Assembly (NCBI GenBank): GCA_966212235.1
Contig: CBIHPP010000006.1
Coordinates: 372,001 to 436,000, forward strand
Source of the DNA: Niastella sp966212235
GTDB taxonomy: Bacteria > Bacteroidota > Bacteroidia > Chitinophagales > Chitinophagaceae
DNA length: 64,000 bases
Direction of reading: 5' to 3'
Under the pieces are notes generated by a model. It was not told where the DNA came from, ran no database searches, and saw only the letters and a list, made by a program, of their open reading frames with translations. Shown here piece by piece: positions 50,894-60,851 of this stretch. The first letter of the stretch is position 1, and each line of letters starts with the position of its first letter. The position numbers and the translations under genes were made by a program.

Positions 50894-51950
50894 GCATATA
50901 AAAGAGAAGGGCTTGTTGCTGTTTGAGTGTATCAGCGGCAGTAAGGCATATGGTTTAAACACAGAAAGATCCGACACGGACCTGAAAGGTGTTTACTATT
51001 TGCCTAAAGAACAATTTTATGGACTGGAGCATATATCACAGATCAACAACGAAACCAATGATGAAGTATATTATGAGCTGGGCCGTTTTGTAGAATTGCT
51101 TCTCAGAAACAATCCCAACATACTGGAATTACTGGCATCACCTGAAGACTGTATTTTGTATAAGCACCCGGTCATGGACCGGCTTCATATTCATATGTTC
51201 TTATCCAGGCTTTGTAAAGAAACATTTGCCGGTTATGCCCTGACGCAAATAAAAAAAGCAAGAGGTTACAAAAAGAAAATAATAAACCCGGTTGACAAAG
51301 AGCGAAAATCAGTACTTGATTTTTGTTTCATATTACAGGGACACAATTCGGTGTCATTGCAGGAATGGCTGGCACAAAACAATTTTGTGCAGGAACGTTG
51401 CGGATTGACCAACATTCCACACGCAAAAGGGCTGTATGCATTGTTTTATGATGAGGAAAACATATATCGTTATAAAGGAATTATGAACAATGATCTGGCC
51501 AATGAAGTTTCGTTGTCATCTATTCCAAAAGGTGAAATAGAAAAGGCATACTTGTTTTTCAACAAGGAAAGCTATTCCTCGTATTGTAAGGATTACCGGG
51601 AATATTGGGAATGGGTGGAGAAACGCAATGAAGATCGTTACCTCGGCAATATAGAACACGGCAAAGGCTATGATGCAAAGAACATGATGCATACCATCAG
51701 GCTGTTGCAGGTTGCAGAAGAAATTCTGACTACAGGAACTTTGAATGTAAAACGACCCAACCGGTCAGAACTCTTATCTATAAAAACCGGTCATTTTCAA
51801 TATGATGAATTATTAACAATGGCTCATTCGCTTATGGATCGCATTGAATCCGCTTATGATATAAGCCCATTGCCGGAATTACCCGACAGTCAAAAGATTG
51901 AAGCTGTTCTGGTACAAATGCGTGAGGAGCTTTATACCCAGGTGCTTTAA
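50883..51950 (+). CDS. COG3541-type nucleotidyltransferase 2
   Basis: A 355-residue protein of the same superfamily. The catalytic segment is SGSKAYGLNTERSDTDLKGV, with the Asp-Thr-Asp metal site near residue 35. The C-terminal half is extra to the first copy and ends in a helix-rich WVEKRNEDRYLGNIEHGKGYD-type region (core EDRYLGNIEHGKG). It is not a simple duplicate of the preceding gene: similarity is confined to the catalytic core. The pair could form a heteromer or act on different substrates. Third gene of the S24 operon; a 94-bp gap follows. Confidence 0.85.
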   Translation: MTIKHIKEKGLLLFECISGSKAYGLNTERSDTDLKGVYYLPKEQFYGLEHISQINNETNDEVYYELGRFVELLLRNNPNILELLASPEDCILYKHPVMDRLHIHMFLSRLCKETFAGYALTQIKKARGYKKKIINPVDKERKSVLDFCFILQGHNSVSLQEWLAQNNFVQERCGLTNIPHAKGLYALFYDEENIYRYKGIMNNDLANEVSLSSIPKGEIEKAYLFFNKESYSSYCKDYREYWEWVEKRNEDRYLGNIEHGKGYDAKNMMHTIRLLQVAEEILTTGTLNVKRPNRSELLSIKTGHFQYDELLTMAHSLMDRIESAYDISPLPELPDSQKIEAVLVQMREELYTQVL

Positions 51951-52044
51951 CAGCTTTTAACAATTTTACCCACTCCCATTTTTACAAAAAATAGGTTACT
52001 TTCATGTGGTTTTCGGAATAAAGAAAGATCAATAACCTTTCCAC

Positions 52045-52722
52045 ATGAGGAAATTCCTGAAATACACTGGTTACACGCTATTAACCATCATTCTCTTTTT
52101 ATTGGTGTATCTCGGTTGCGCATGGGCATTATCGCATCTTTCGGTAAAAGCTGAACCCAATACCCAATCACAGGTAGCCATATACATAAAAGGCGATATC
52201 GTACATACCGACCTGGTGCTGCCGGTAAAAACGGAAAGCAAAGACTGGAGTCAAAGTGTTCTATATAAATATACCCGCACTGGGGATACGGCTTTCAACT
52301 ACATTTCATTCGGCTGGGGTGACAAGGGATTTTACCTGGAGACGCCTACCTGGGCCGATCTGAAAGCAAGCACCGCCTTCAAAGCGGCTTTCTGGCTAAG
52401 CTCATCGGCCGTACATACCAACTTTTGCAACAACCCCAAAGAAGGAAAGCATTGTGTTAAGCTGATTATTTCAAACGAACAATACCAGCGGCTGGTCAAA
52501 TTCATAGAAAACAGTTTTCAGATAACTAACACAGGCCTTCCTATCGCTATTACTACAGCAAAACCTTACGGCGATCATGATATCTTTTATGAAGCGAAAG
52601 GCAGATACAGCTTATTTCATACCTGTAATACCTGGACTAACAATGCATTGAAAGCCTGTGGACAAAAAGCCTGCTGGTGGACGCCGTTTGGCAGCGGGAT
52701 AATGAATCAGTACCAGAAATAA
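52045..52722 (+). CDS. TIGR02117/DUF2459 family membrane-anchored protein
   Basis: A 225-residue protein with one N-terminal membrane helix (TLLTIILFLLVYLGCAWAL) and a periplasmic domain containing HTDLVLPV, FGWGDKGFYLETPTWADL in part, SSSAVHT and a closing CNTWTNNALKACG. These match the TIGR02117 (DUF2459) pattern with a possible Cys/His active site. Function is unknown; some members are predicted amidase or peptidase-like. Separate transcription unit with a hairpin downstream. Confidence 0.85.
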   Translation: MRKFLKYTGYTLLTIILFLLVYLGCAWALSHLSVKAEPNTQSQVAIYIKGDIVHTDLVLPVKTESKDWSQSVLYKYTRTGDTAFNYISFGWGDKGFYLETPTWADLKASTAFKAAFWLSSSAVHTNFCNNPKEGKHCVKLIISNEQYQRLVKFIENSFQITNTGLPIAITTAKPYGDHDIFYEAKGRYSLFHTCNTWTNNALKACGQKACWWTPFGSGIMNQYQK

Positions 52723-52727
52723 AAAAA

Positions 52728-52759
52728 CCGGCGCAACCTGCTGTTCAGGTTATCACCGG
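52728..52759. terminator. probable bidirectional terminator
   Basis: AACCTG and CAGGTT flank a 5-nt loop, with CCGG arms outside it and an A-run before. Located between the convergent TIGR02117 and M23 genes. Confidence 0.55.
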
Positions 52760-52782
52760 GTATTATCGTTTCTTTCAAACCG

Positions 52783-53973
52783 TTATTTCGATTGCCATTC
52801 CACATCATCGATGTAGGCCGTCCAGGTTCCTGAGCGGTTGGGCGAATTCAGGACAATAGCGTCGAGGGTAACATTAGCGCCATCGATCTTTCCATTCCCG
52901 CCACTCACATTTACGCCACTCCATGTTGAGAGATCGAAGATGTAGCCATGCCAGTCGCCATCGTTGATCACACTAATTGTTTTTGAGCCTTCAGTGCCAT
53001 CACTATCATCAATATAGATCTGTACAGTGCTTCCGCTGGCAGCATTGGATGTTTTCAACCAAAGTTTGACAATACCATTTTTAGAAAATGAAATATTGCT
53101 TGCCGGCGTACCTTCTGAAGACAGCATTCTAACCTTCCAGGGCGTGGTAACACTGGTGTTATCATTCAGGTTCAACTGCAGATGCGTGCTGGTGCCGCTA
53201 GCATAGTGCGTTGCAGTTGAAGAAGTGGCAATGCCTGTTGTGCTGCCACTGAAAGTAGGCGATGTATTGAAATGCCCGACGCCATTTGTAAAATTATCCA
53301 GCACTTTAATGGTAGGCGTTGGAGTGGTTGAACATACATTCAGCTCTTTGGCATATAATAAAGACCATGGATTTATGGCGTTATTATAATTTCCATCGGG
53401 ATATAATGAATAGTGTAAATGTATGACCCCGTTAGAAGCGGTACCTGTTTTTCCAACATAACCAATGATATCACCGGCCTTTACCGTTTTGCCATTCACC
53501 ATACCCGATGCAATGGATTTCAGGTGACAGAAGAAATGATACCAGCCGGTGCTGGTCTTAACGGTCACTTTATTTCCCGAGTAATCACTCCATCCGGTTA
53601 ACGTAAGCGTTCCGGCTACTGTTGCAGCTACGGGTGTTCCCTCAGCAGCCCATATGTCGATACCCAGGTGATCGCCACCAACAAAATCACTGTTTGAATA
53701 AGCCCTGTTACAATTCCATGATGATTTGCTGCCGCCATCGAGCGAACGGTCATAGCCGGTATTGTGCAACCCTCTTACCGGATACACATCGATGCTGGCC
53801 GCAGCGGAAGTAAGCATACGAATACCCCCCGTATCCATTTCGTTGTATTCTCCTTTTGGCCGTTGGGATTGTTGCGCCGATTGTTCTTCCGGTTCCTGTG
53901 TTTTTTCAACACCCTTGCTACAGGAAACAACAAACAATACCAGCAAGGCATACATTACATAAAGTCTTTTCAT
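52783..53973 (-). CDS. M23 metallopeptidase lipoprotein with C-terminal carbohydrate-binding domain
   Basis: A 396-residue exported protein: lipoprotein signal ending FVVSC (acylated Cys at 18). Residues ~95-205 are an M23/LysM-free peptidase domain with the zinc motifs HLGIDIW (HxxxD) and HLHYSL (HxH). Residues ~230-396 form a beta-sandwich with WKVRMLSSEGTPASNISF and a closing SGTWTAYIDDVEW, a CBM-like domain. M23 enzymes cleave peptidoglycan crosslinks. The binding domain suggests action on cell-wall or glycan substrates. Its terminator lies below its stop. Confidence 0.88.
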   Translation of the reverse strand: MKRLYVMYALLVLFVVSCSKGVEKTQEPEEQSAQQSQRPKGEYNEMDTGGIRMLTSAAASIDVYPVRGLHNTGYDRSLDGGSKSSWNCNRAYSNSDFVGGDHLGIDIWAAEGTPVAATVAGTLTLTGWSDYSGNKVTVKTSTGWYHFFCHLKSIASGMVNGKTVKAGDIIGYVGKTGTASNGVIHLHYSLYPDGNYNNAINPWSLLYAKELNVCSTTPTPTIKVLDNFTNGVGHFNTSPTFSGSTTGIATSSTATHYASGTSTHLQLNLNDNTSVTTPWKVRMLSSEGTPASNISFSKNGIVKLWLKTSNAASGSTVQIYIDDSDGTEGSKTISVINDGDWHGYIFDLSTWSGVNVSGGNGKIDGANVTLDAIVLNSPNRSGTWTAYIDDVEWQSK

Positions 53974-54371
53974 GAAGATGGTTTTAGTTATGATAAAATT
54001 TTACTTAAATACAAATAGATGCCTGGCCACACATTTACAACTGGCTCACCCAGCTGTTCATGCAGCATCAAAAACGCATATGCGTTATTGTGCAGTCAGG
54101 GCAGGTATTGTGTGCTGTTTTTCGGTATACCACCGAACAATACTGAAGGGATTAGTGCTATAGAATGTAATTGCAGGGGATGTATGCAATATGGTACATC
54201 ATACTCTATTTATATGCCAGAATTAAAAAAGGTGGATAAATGCTTATCCACCTTTTTTATGTGCTACATGTAATGGTTACAGTTAGCTATTATCTTTTTT
54301 CGCTTTTATAATTCAACAATACATAGTAGTCCGCTTGTATGGTAGCTATGTATGTAGCAACTCAGAAATAC
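53974..54371. other. intergenic region
   Basis: Upstream of the M23 gene and downstream of the MG2-type gene. It holds the terminator at 54225-54258; no gene or further repeat is supported. Confidence 0.5.
54225..54258 (-). terminator. strong rho-independent terminator
   Basis: AAAAAAGGTGGATAA is followed by a 4-nt loop and its exact complement ending in six T. It is about 115 bp downstream of the MG2-type gene stop and works in both orientations. Confidence 0.9.
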
Positions 54372-56783
54372 TTATTTCACTTCAATGAATCCACTCGCAT
54401 AAAATAGATTGTCCCCAGCCAGTCCATTTACAACAATGCGAAAACGGCCGGTAATATCCCCGGTATAAAAACTGGCTTCCGCCTTGCCACTTTTATCAAA
54501 TACCAGGGAGGGTGACCAATATATGGTTGAGATATTTAGCGGATTATCAGTGGTAGCCTCACTCAAATCAACTTTATAAAATTCCTTTCCCATTTTGATG
54601 CCATCATATGCCGCTATGCCTTTATTGGTTTCATCCAATAAACAACCTGAATAATATACTTGAAGACCACCATTGGTTACATAGGTTCGCCCTTTCACAG
54701 GCAGCTTGTTGCCGGGCTGTGAGCGATGCGAATAGCAATTTAATCGCCCACTCGGACAAACATAATCCCCACATCCATTCGTTGGTGAGTTGAATGTTAA
54801 TCCGTCGGTCCGTGTTGCAGTAACTGTAACCACTGCCAGTTGTTTTACTTTATTCAAATCGCTTACAGCAAGCTCCCGGGCATATTGTAAATACCTGTCT
54901 GCATCAACAGCATTGAATTGCATACAAGTAGACAGTCTTTTATTAATGGTAATAAACGGATCATCTATTTCTACCTTATTTCCCAAAACTTTATCGCCAG
55001 CATACAACCACAATTTTTTATCCTGAGGCACCACCAACTGTTCATACGTACATTGAAAATTTCCCTTCGCATCAGTAGTTACATAAGATACCTCAGCATG
55101 TCCATTAAGAATGGTGATCGTAAACGGCTTTCTAACCTTTCCCTGAGCAGGTATTAATTTTCCCCCAATAAAAGGCGTAAAGAAAGTAAGCGGTTGATGA
55201 TCGTCAGCCTGCAATTCCTGCCAGGTATATCTTCTCCATCCACGCACCAGTAATAGACTTTCCAGGTAATCAATATCGTTATTACCGCCACCGGCGCCAT
55301 ACACAGGCACATCCTGCAGTGCTTCATGCAGGGAGGCAAATGATTCAATATCCTGGTGTTTGCTATTTTCAAAACGATTCGCCTGGGCACAGGCTATAGA
55401 GGCAAAACCGGCAACGGATTGTTGGTTGGTGTTCAATTGGAAAGAAACATGCACGGCCTGCCGTTTTTCATATGTTTTTTGATTGGGCGTAATGGTACAA
55501 ACAGTTTTATGGTTGTAATGCGCAAAGAAAATACGTTCCGCCACCGGACGATGATTGCTATCGAGCAGGGTTATAGCAGCCAACCCTTTGGGAACATCAT
55601 CCAGCAAAAGCAGCAACCGGCGCACACCATCCTCCTTTACAGTTATCACCTGTTGTTTGAATAAGGTGCGAAAATTATGTACCACCAAAATCACCTTCGA
55701 ATAGCCAGTTGCATACACATTGACCCGCAGGGAATCACCGGCAATAGCCTGTGGAATACGTACGGCCAATCCTTTAGCCAATGTAGGCGCCAATGTATAT
55801 CCTTCTTTTTTTAATTGCATGCCGACCGGCCATGTTACAGGGCGGATACTATAAGTAGCGCCCGCACGCGGCACCAGGATAAATGCGCCCAACCCCCGTT
55901 CATTTGTTTTGATGGTATCAACAGGATTTTGATCTTCGTAAACAATGGCCCGCATGGCTACCGGTTCACCCTGACCGGTTTTCGATTCCCAGCCAATATT
56001 ACAAGGTGTGTTCGAAAGCAGGTGCCCTCCTTCCGGATAGAATTTCATGCTGAGCTGCCGCTCTGCTTCTTTTCCCGGCCATTTGTGTTGCAGGTATTCA
56101 ACATCACCCCGGCATTCTATTTTTGTAATTACGATAGCTGAAGTTGTAGTTACCGGACTGATCGTTTTCAGGTCCTGCCGATACATGCCTTCCTTATCTG
56201 TTTTAGCTTTGATCGTTTTACCATTTCCACACCAAATCGTCAATTCCGCATCCCTGACCGGTTTACTGGTAACTTTATCTCTAACCGTAATCAGCAAGTC
56301 TTTTCTTCCTAAAGTATCTTCCAGAATAGTGCCGGCAGCCACAAAATCTGGCTGGCGAAGAAAGCGGACCGATAAGTCCTGGGTAAACAAGGCCAGGGGT
56401 AAACTATCCCTTCCTATCACATTTGTATAGGCTACCAGCTTGTATTCTCCCGGCGCCATGGTATCTGGCAATTGCATACTTCCGTAACCGTATCCATCAG
56501 TGATCGCAAACTTTTGGTGTATGGCAGGAATACGTGTATCAGCTGGCACCAACATCAGCGAAAGAAAACGATGAAGCGGCAGGGAATCATTTCCACAATG
56601 TAGCAACCACGCGCTAAACCAGATAAATTCATTGTTGGTGTAAATATGTTTATCCGTATGAACAAACAGCAGGTCGGTATTTTTAACTGAAGCAAACGCC
56701 GATATTTTCAGGGGAATGCTATCGGTTTGGGCAAATGCCTTTTCAACAGACAGGAAAAGAATACAGAGCAGCAGGTACTTCAT
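54372..56783 (-). CDS. large exported MG2-type protein
   Basis: An 803-residue exported protein with a signal ending EKAFAQ. The first domain, LFVHTDKHIYTNNEFIWFSAWL, is the MG2 fold of alpha-2-macroglobulin-like proteins; further beta-sandwich segments follow, with a carboxypeptidase-like regulatory region near 560-600 (PAQGKVRKPFTITILNGHAEV). The closing part carries FYTGDITGRFRIVVNGLAGDN. Such proteins are common in Bacteroidota as surface proteins linked to TonB-dependent receptors or proteases. No receptor gene is adjacent. Function unknown. Confidence 0.75.
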   Translation of the reverse strand: MKYLLLCILFLSVEKAFAQTDSIPLKISAFASVKNTDLLFVHTDKHIYTNNEFIWFSAWLLHCGNDSLPLHRFLSLMLVPADTRIPAIHQKFAITDGYGYGSMQLPDTMAPGEYKLVAYTNVIGRDSLPLALFTQDLSVRFLRQPDFVAAGTILEDTLGRKDLLITVRDKVTSKPVRDAELTIWCGNGKTIKAKTDKEGMYRQDLKTISPVTTTSAIVITKIECRGDVEYLQHKWPGKEAERQLSMKFYPEGGHLLSNTPCNIGWESKTGQGEPVAMRAIVYEDQNPVDTIKTNERGLGAFILVPRAGATYSIRPVTWPVGMQLKKEGYTLAPTLAKGLAVRIPQAIAGDSLRVNVYATGYSKVILVVHNFRTLFKQQVITVKEDGVRRLLLLLDDVPKGLAAITLLDSNHRPVAERIFFAHYNHKTVCTITPNQKTYEKRQAVHVSFQLNTNQQSVAGFASIACAQANRFENSKHQDIESFASLHEALQDVPVYGAGGGNNDIDYLESLLLVRGWRRYTWQELQADDHQPLTFFTPFIGGKLIPAQGKVRKPFTITILNGHAEVSYVTTDAKGNFQCTYEQLVVPQDKKLWLYAGDKVLGNKVEIDDPFITINKRLSTCMQFNAVDADRYLQYARELAVSDLNKVKQLAVVTVTATRTDGLTFNSPTNGCGDYVCPSGRLNCYSHRSQPGNKLPVKGRTYVTNGGLQVYYSGCLLDETNKGIAAYDGIKMGKEFYKVDLSEATTDNPLNISTIYWSPSLVFDKSGKAEASFYTGDITGRFRIVVNGLAGDNLFYASGFIEVK

Positions 56784-56995
56784 AGCTGCAATATTATATT
56801 TCTTAAACTAATACCGCAAGTCAACTGCTTAAATATGTTTCATATTATGGTTAATAAACAGGTAAAATGGAAGATAGTGGCATGTCTATTTTTTACAATT
56901 TTAAACTTCGATTTTTTCCGAAATTGCATGCTCTTTCCTTGGTTAAGGCCTGCCTGTATTGTAGATACACCATTAATAGATAATTAAAATAAACC

Positions 56996-59242
56996 ATGCA
57001 TCAGGAATATATTGAAATCCGGGGTGCCCGGGAAAATAACCTAAGAGATATTTCATTGAGAATTCCGAAACGAAAGATCACCATTTTCACAGGCGTATCC
57101 GGTTCAGGAAAATCCTCTATTGTATTTGATACCATTGCAACCGAAGGTCGCCGTCAGCTATACGAGAACTTCAGCATGTTCGTAAGGAACTTCTTACCGC
57201 GTTATGCCCCGCCTAATGCTGACGCTATCGAAAATTTAAGCATGCCTATTGTTGTAGATCAAAAAAGGTTAGGCGGTGGTTCTACTTCCACTATGGGTAC
57301 CATAACGGATATTGCGCCTGTATTGCGATTGTTGTTTTCACGGATCGGAAAACCCCATGCGGGCTATTCCAACGTTTTTTCATTCAACGATCCGCAGGGC
57401 ATGTGTCCGGAATGTAACGGGCTGGGAAAAAAGATGGGCATTATTGCCGACTCCTTCCTGGATAAAAACAAATCGCTCAATGAAGGCGCTATACAGGTGC
57501 CGGTTTTTGCTTCCTGGGAAATTGCGATGTATGCCAGTTCCGGCTTTTTTGATAACGATAAAAAACTACGGGATTATACATCCGAAGAAATGGACTTATT
57601 GCTGCACAGCAAGCCCCGTAAAATTAAGACGCAATTTGGCGGCGGTATTATCAATGTTACCTATATGGGCATCATTGAAAAGTTTACCAAAGCATATATC
57701 AAAAGGGATATAAAAACTCTTTCTGAACGAACTCAGAAAAGAGTAGCTCCTTATATTGGTTTTGGGCCCTGCTCCTTATGTAAGGGAGCCAGGTTGAACC
57801 AGGCTGCTTTGAATTGCAAAATAAATGGTAAGAACATTGCCGAACTATCTGCTATAGAGATCACCGATCTCATCCCGGTTCTTTCAACAATTACCGATCC
57901 GGTAGCGGCGCCTATGCTGGCCACTTTGAAGGAAAGGCTGCAACACATTGTTGATATCGGTGTGGGTTACCTGAGCCTTGATCGCGAGACCAGCACCCTC
58001 TCGGGTGGCGAATCGCAGCGCATCAAAATGGTAAAACATCTTAGCAGCAGCCTGGTAGATGTCATGTATATATTTGACGAACCCAGTGTGGGTCTCCACC
58101 CCCGCGATGTACATCGCCTGAACGATCTGTTGAAAAAACTCAGGGACAAAGGAAATACGGTCATTGTTGTGGAACATGATCCGGATGTAATAAAGATAGC
58201 TGATCATATAGTAGATGTAGGTCCGCATGCCGGCAACCATGGCGGAAACATTGTATTTGAAGGAAGTTTTGCGCTGCTTGTAAAAGCAAATACCCTCACC
58301 GGAAAGCACCTGAAACAAACCATGCCCATCAAGGAAAAATTTCGTGTACCATCCGGCGCCTTTCCTGTGGTAAATGCCAACGTCAATAATTTGCAGAACG
58401 TACAGGTGGCTATACCTAAAGGCATTCTCACTGTGGTTACGGGTGTGGCAGGCTCCGGAAAAAGTTCGCTTATACACCATGTATTTTTAAAGCAGCATAC
58501 TGAAGCCATTGTGATCGATCAGTCGGCAGTAGGCACAACGTCCCGTTCAAACCCGGCAACTTATACCGGTATTATGGATGATGTAAGAAAAGCGTTTGCT
58601 TCGGCCAATAATGTAAGTGCGTCGTTGTTTAGTTTTAATTCCGAAGGAGCTTGTGAAAATTGCCAGGGCAGTGGGGTAGTATATACCGATCTGGCATTTT
58701 TGGATGGTATTAAAACACCTTGTGAAATTTGTGAGGGCAAACGATTTAAGGAAGAAGTGCTGGCTTACAAATTTCAGGGAAAGTCCATTGCCGATGTTTT
58801 GAATTTATCGGTGCAGGAAGCGCTTGAATTTTTTCAACAGAAAGAAATTCAAAAAAAGTTACAGGCGATGCACGATGTGGGCTTGGATTATTTAACCCTG
58901 GGACAGCCATTAAGTACTTTATCAGGCGGTGAGTGCCAGCGAATAAAACTGGCGAGTGAAATGCATAAGAAAGGAAGTATTTATGTAATGGACGAGCCAA
59001 CTACCGGCTTACATATGTCGGATATCGGTCACCTGCTTGCAATCATCAACCGGCTGGTGGATGCGGGCAATACCGTGCTCATCATTGAGCACAATATAAG
59101 CATCATTAAAAATGCCGACTGGATCATTGACATGGGACCAGAAGGCGGTCATAAAGGTGGTCAGGTATTGTTTGAAGGCACACCGAAAGAACTCTTACAT
59201 GCCAAACACTCCATTACCAGCACTTATCTGAATGTGGTTTAA
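56996..59242 (+). CDS. UvrA-like ABC protein lacking UvrB-binding domain
   Basis: A 748-residue protein with two ABC ATPase halves. Walker A motifs are GVSGSGKSSIVFD and GVAGSGKSSLIHH; ABC signatures are LSGGESQRIK and LSGGECQRIK; the zinc sites remaining are CPECNGLG and the C-terminal CENCQGSG...CEICEG. The segment after TMGTITDIAPVLRLLFSRIG passes straight to a short zinc module, so the UvrB-binding insert and first zinc site of UvrA (about 940 residues) are missing. It resembles UvrA2-type proteins linked to drug resistance or DNA-damage tolerance. Monocistronic; its stop shares TTAA with the CAP gene. Confidence 0.9.
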   Translation: MHQEYIEIRGARENNLRDISLRIPKRKITIFTGVSGSGKSSIVFDTIATEGRRQLYENFSMFVRNFLPRYAPPNADAIENLSMPIVVDQKRLGGGSTSTMGTITDIAPVLRLLFSRIGKPHAGYSNVFSFNDPQGMCPECNGLGKKMGIIADSFLDKNKSLNEGAIQVPVFASWEIAMYASSGFFDNDKKLRDYTSEEMDLLLHSKPRKIKTQFGGGIINVTYMGIIEKFTKAYIKRDIKTLSERTQKRVAPYIGFGPCSLCKGARLNQAALNCKINGKNIAELSAIEITDLIPVLSTITDPVAAPMLATLKERLQHIVDIGVGYLSLDRETSTLSGGESQRIKMVKHLSSSLVDVMYIFDEPSVGLHPRDVHRLNDLLKKLRDKGNTVIVVEHDPDVIKIADHIVDVGPHAGNHGGNIVFEGSFALLVKANTLTGKHLKQTMPIKEKFRVPSGAFPVVNANVNNLQNVQVAIPKGILTVVTGVAGSGKSSLIHHVFLKQHTEAIVIDQSAVGTTSRSNPATYTGIMDDVRKAFASANNVSASLFSFNSEGACENCQGSGVVYTDLAFLDGIKTPCEICEGKRFKEEVLAYKFQGKSIADVLNLSVQEALEFFQQKEIQKKLQAMHDVGLDYLTLGQPLSTLSGGECQRIKLASEMHKKGSIYVMDEPTTGLHMSDIGHLLAIINRLVDAGNTVLIIEHNISIIKNADWIIDMGPEGGHKGGQVLFEGTPKELLHAKHSITSTYLNVV

Positions 59243-59733
59243 TTCGAGGCAAATAGCTGTGTAAAATAAAGAGTGCCTTTTTTGTCTGCTGCAACCCCAA
59301 TGCCGGTAAGGTTGTATGCACCTTCAATGTTTTGCTTATGCACAGAACTCGTTAGCCAGTTATCGACCACTTCTTTGGCCGTTTTGCTACCCATCGCCAC
59401 GTTTTCTGCGGCCCCGGAAAGTCCATTGAGGGCCGATGAAACTCTTTTCACCCGATGCTGAAAACCATTGTGACCAAAAGAAGTGCGGCGCGCCGCCATA
59501 TTTTCACTATGCTTTTGCGCTTCAGCGCTCATGACGGCGTTCATAGCCATGGGAGGAAGTCCTTTTTTCCTGCGATAGGTATTAATATATTGAAGGATCT
59601 CATCTGCCATGCTTACAGCCTTGGCTGGGGCTATCCTTACGGTGTGCGGCGTTGTACCGGGAGCTGTTGACGGAATGGGGCTGGCTTCGGCGGCAATATA
59701 TAATAAAAGGGCAGGGAATAACATATACTTCAT
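59239..59733 (-). CDS. exported CAP/SCP domain protein
   Basis: A 164-residue protein with a signal of about 18 residues. Residues ~50-160 are a CAP (SCP/PR1) domain: INTYRRKKGLPPMAMNAV, EAQKHSENMAARRTSFGHNG with the His, and NWLTSSVHKQNIEG with the Glu/His region. CAP proteins in bacteria are secreted, with roles in wall or host interaction. Unknown function here. Convergent with UvrA-like gene, sharing a stop overlap of four bases. Confidence 0.85.
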   Translation of the reverse strand: MKYMLFPALLLYIAAEASPIPSTAPGTTPHTVRIAPAKAVSMADEILQYINTYRRKKGLPPMAMNAVMSAEAQKHSENMAARRTSFGHNGFQHRVKRVSSALNGLSGAAENVAMGSKTAKEVVDNWLTSSVHKQNIEGAYNLTGIGVAADKKGTLYFTQLFASN

Positions 59734-59915
59734 AATTACGGCTTAATTATTGGCGCTTTATGCGAATTTCAGGCCATAAAAATATAAAGGATTATTAATG
59801 TTTTTATATTTCGTGTTACTGGGCCCAACTCTCATACAGGTGTAGGGTACAATCACCGTCCCATTTGAGTGATAATCCAGTAGTTAGTAATTTGCATTTT
59901 TACAAAATAAAAGGG

Positions 59916-60851
59916 ATGCCCAAAAAACGTATTTCACCTGCCAGGAATTTACTCAGGGTGGTAATAATGCTGATCTTTGGAATAATCATTGGCCTTTTCG
60001 TCTGGGGCAGCTGGCAATTACATGAGAACGAAAAATTATCGCAGCAGTATATTGTAGAAGGCCAACCGGTTGTTGTGAAGATTACTGCTGCTGACCGCCA
60101 AAACCGCACCTGGTACGACTGGCTTAGCAATCCTGTTTATATTACATTTAAATACCACAATCATTCTTATACAACCCGCTACCAGCCTGATTCTGGATCG
60201 GTTAATGAAGGCGAGCGCCTTGCTTTATTGTACCATTCACAGCTGAATGCCTTCCGCCAACCTGGTAAACGCATCCATTTTGCCAGACAAAACGATCGCT
60301 CCCGCCTGATCCAGTTCTCCGTTACCAATATGTGGAGCGATGAACGAAAATGGTTTATGCTGAGCCTGGCTTTTTCTACTATATTTTTTTTTATTTTATT
60401 GGGAATAATGAACAGCATGGTACAGGTACCTTTTCTGCAGCATCTGGGCATTTTTATAATTACCGGACTGGTGCTTTGCGGCGCTTTGTATTTCACGTAC
60501 AATAGCTGGCAATATTATAACTACTATCAAAAAATAAGAGATAACAGCAGCAAGCTAACAACAACCGTACTAAGCACCGATTATCATGCCCGCTCCAAAA
60601 GAGGCAACTGGAGGCATACGTATGATGCCCGGGTGCAATACGGCAACGAACAAAAGATGATCCCGATTGAAAAAGAAGATTACAACAAACTTCGTCCCAA
60701 CGATCAACTGCCGGTTCTTTATAACCGCGAACTGAATGATATGATGCCGGAAAATTATACCCCCGATCATAGCAATCTGGTTGTAGCGGTGTTTATGTGG
60801 TGCTTAACCGTCTTTTTTACCTGGAATAATTTCTTCAGGAGGAAACGCTAA
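59916..60851 (+). CDS. DUF3592-like membrane protein
   Basis: The protein is 311 residues from the ATG at 59916 (MPKKRISPARNLLRVVIML), with a GGG preceding; 59865 would add 17 residues. Four membrane helices (about 12-32, 165-185, 195-215 and 280-300) separate two similar extracytoplasmic beta domains, each with a Y/R-x-GD-LPVLY-type ending (NEGERLALLYHSQLN; LRPNDQLPVLYNRELN). The repeat resembles tandem DUF3592 modules. Function unknown. Convergent with the MFS gene, overlapping by 4 bp. Confidence 0.7.
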   Translation: MPKKRISPARNLLRVVIMLIFGIIIGLFVWGSWQLHENEKLSQQYIVEGQPVVVKITAADRQNRTWYDWLSNPVYITFKYHNHSYTTRYQPDSGSVNEGERLALLYHSQLNAFRQPGKRIHFARQNDRSRLIQFSVTNMWSDERKWFMLSLAFSTIFFFILLGIMNSMVQVPFLQHLGIFIITGLVLCGALYFTYNSWQYYNYYQKIRDNSSKLTTTVLSTDYHARSKRGNWRHTYDARVQYGNEQKMIPIEKEDYNKLRPNDQLPVLYNRELNDMMPENYTPDHSNLVVAVFMWCLTVFFTWNNFFRRKR

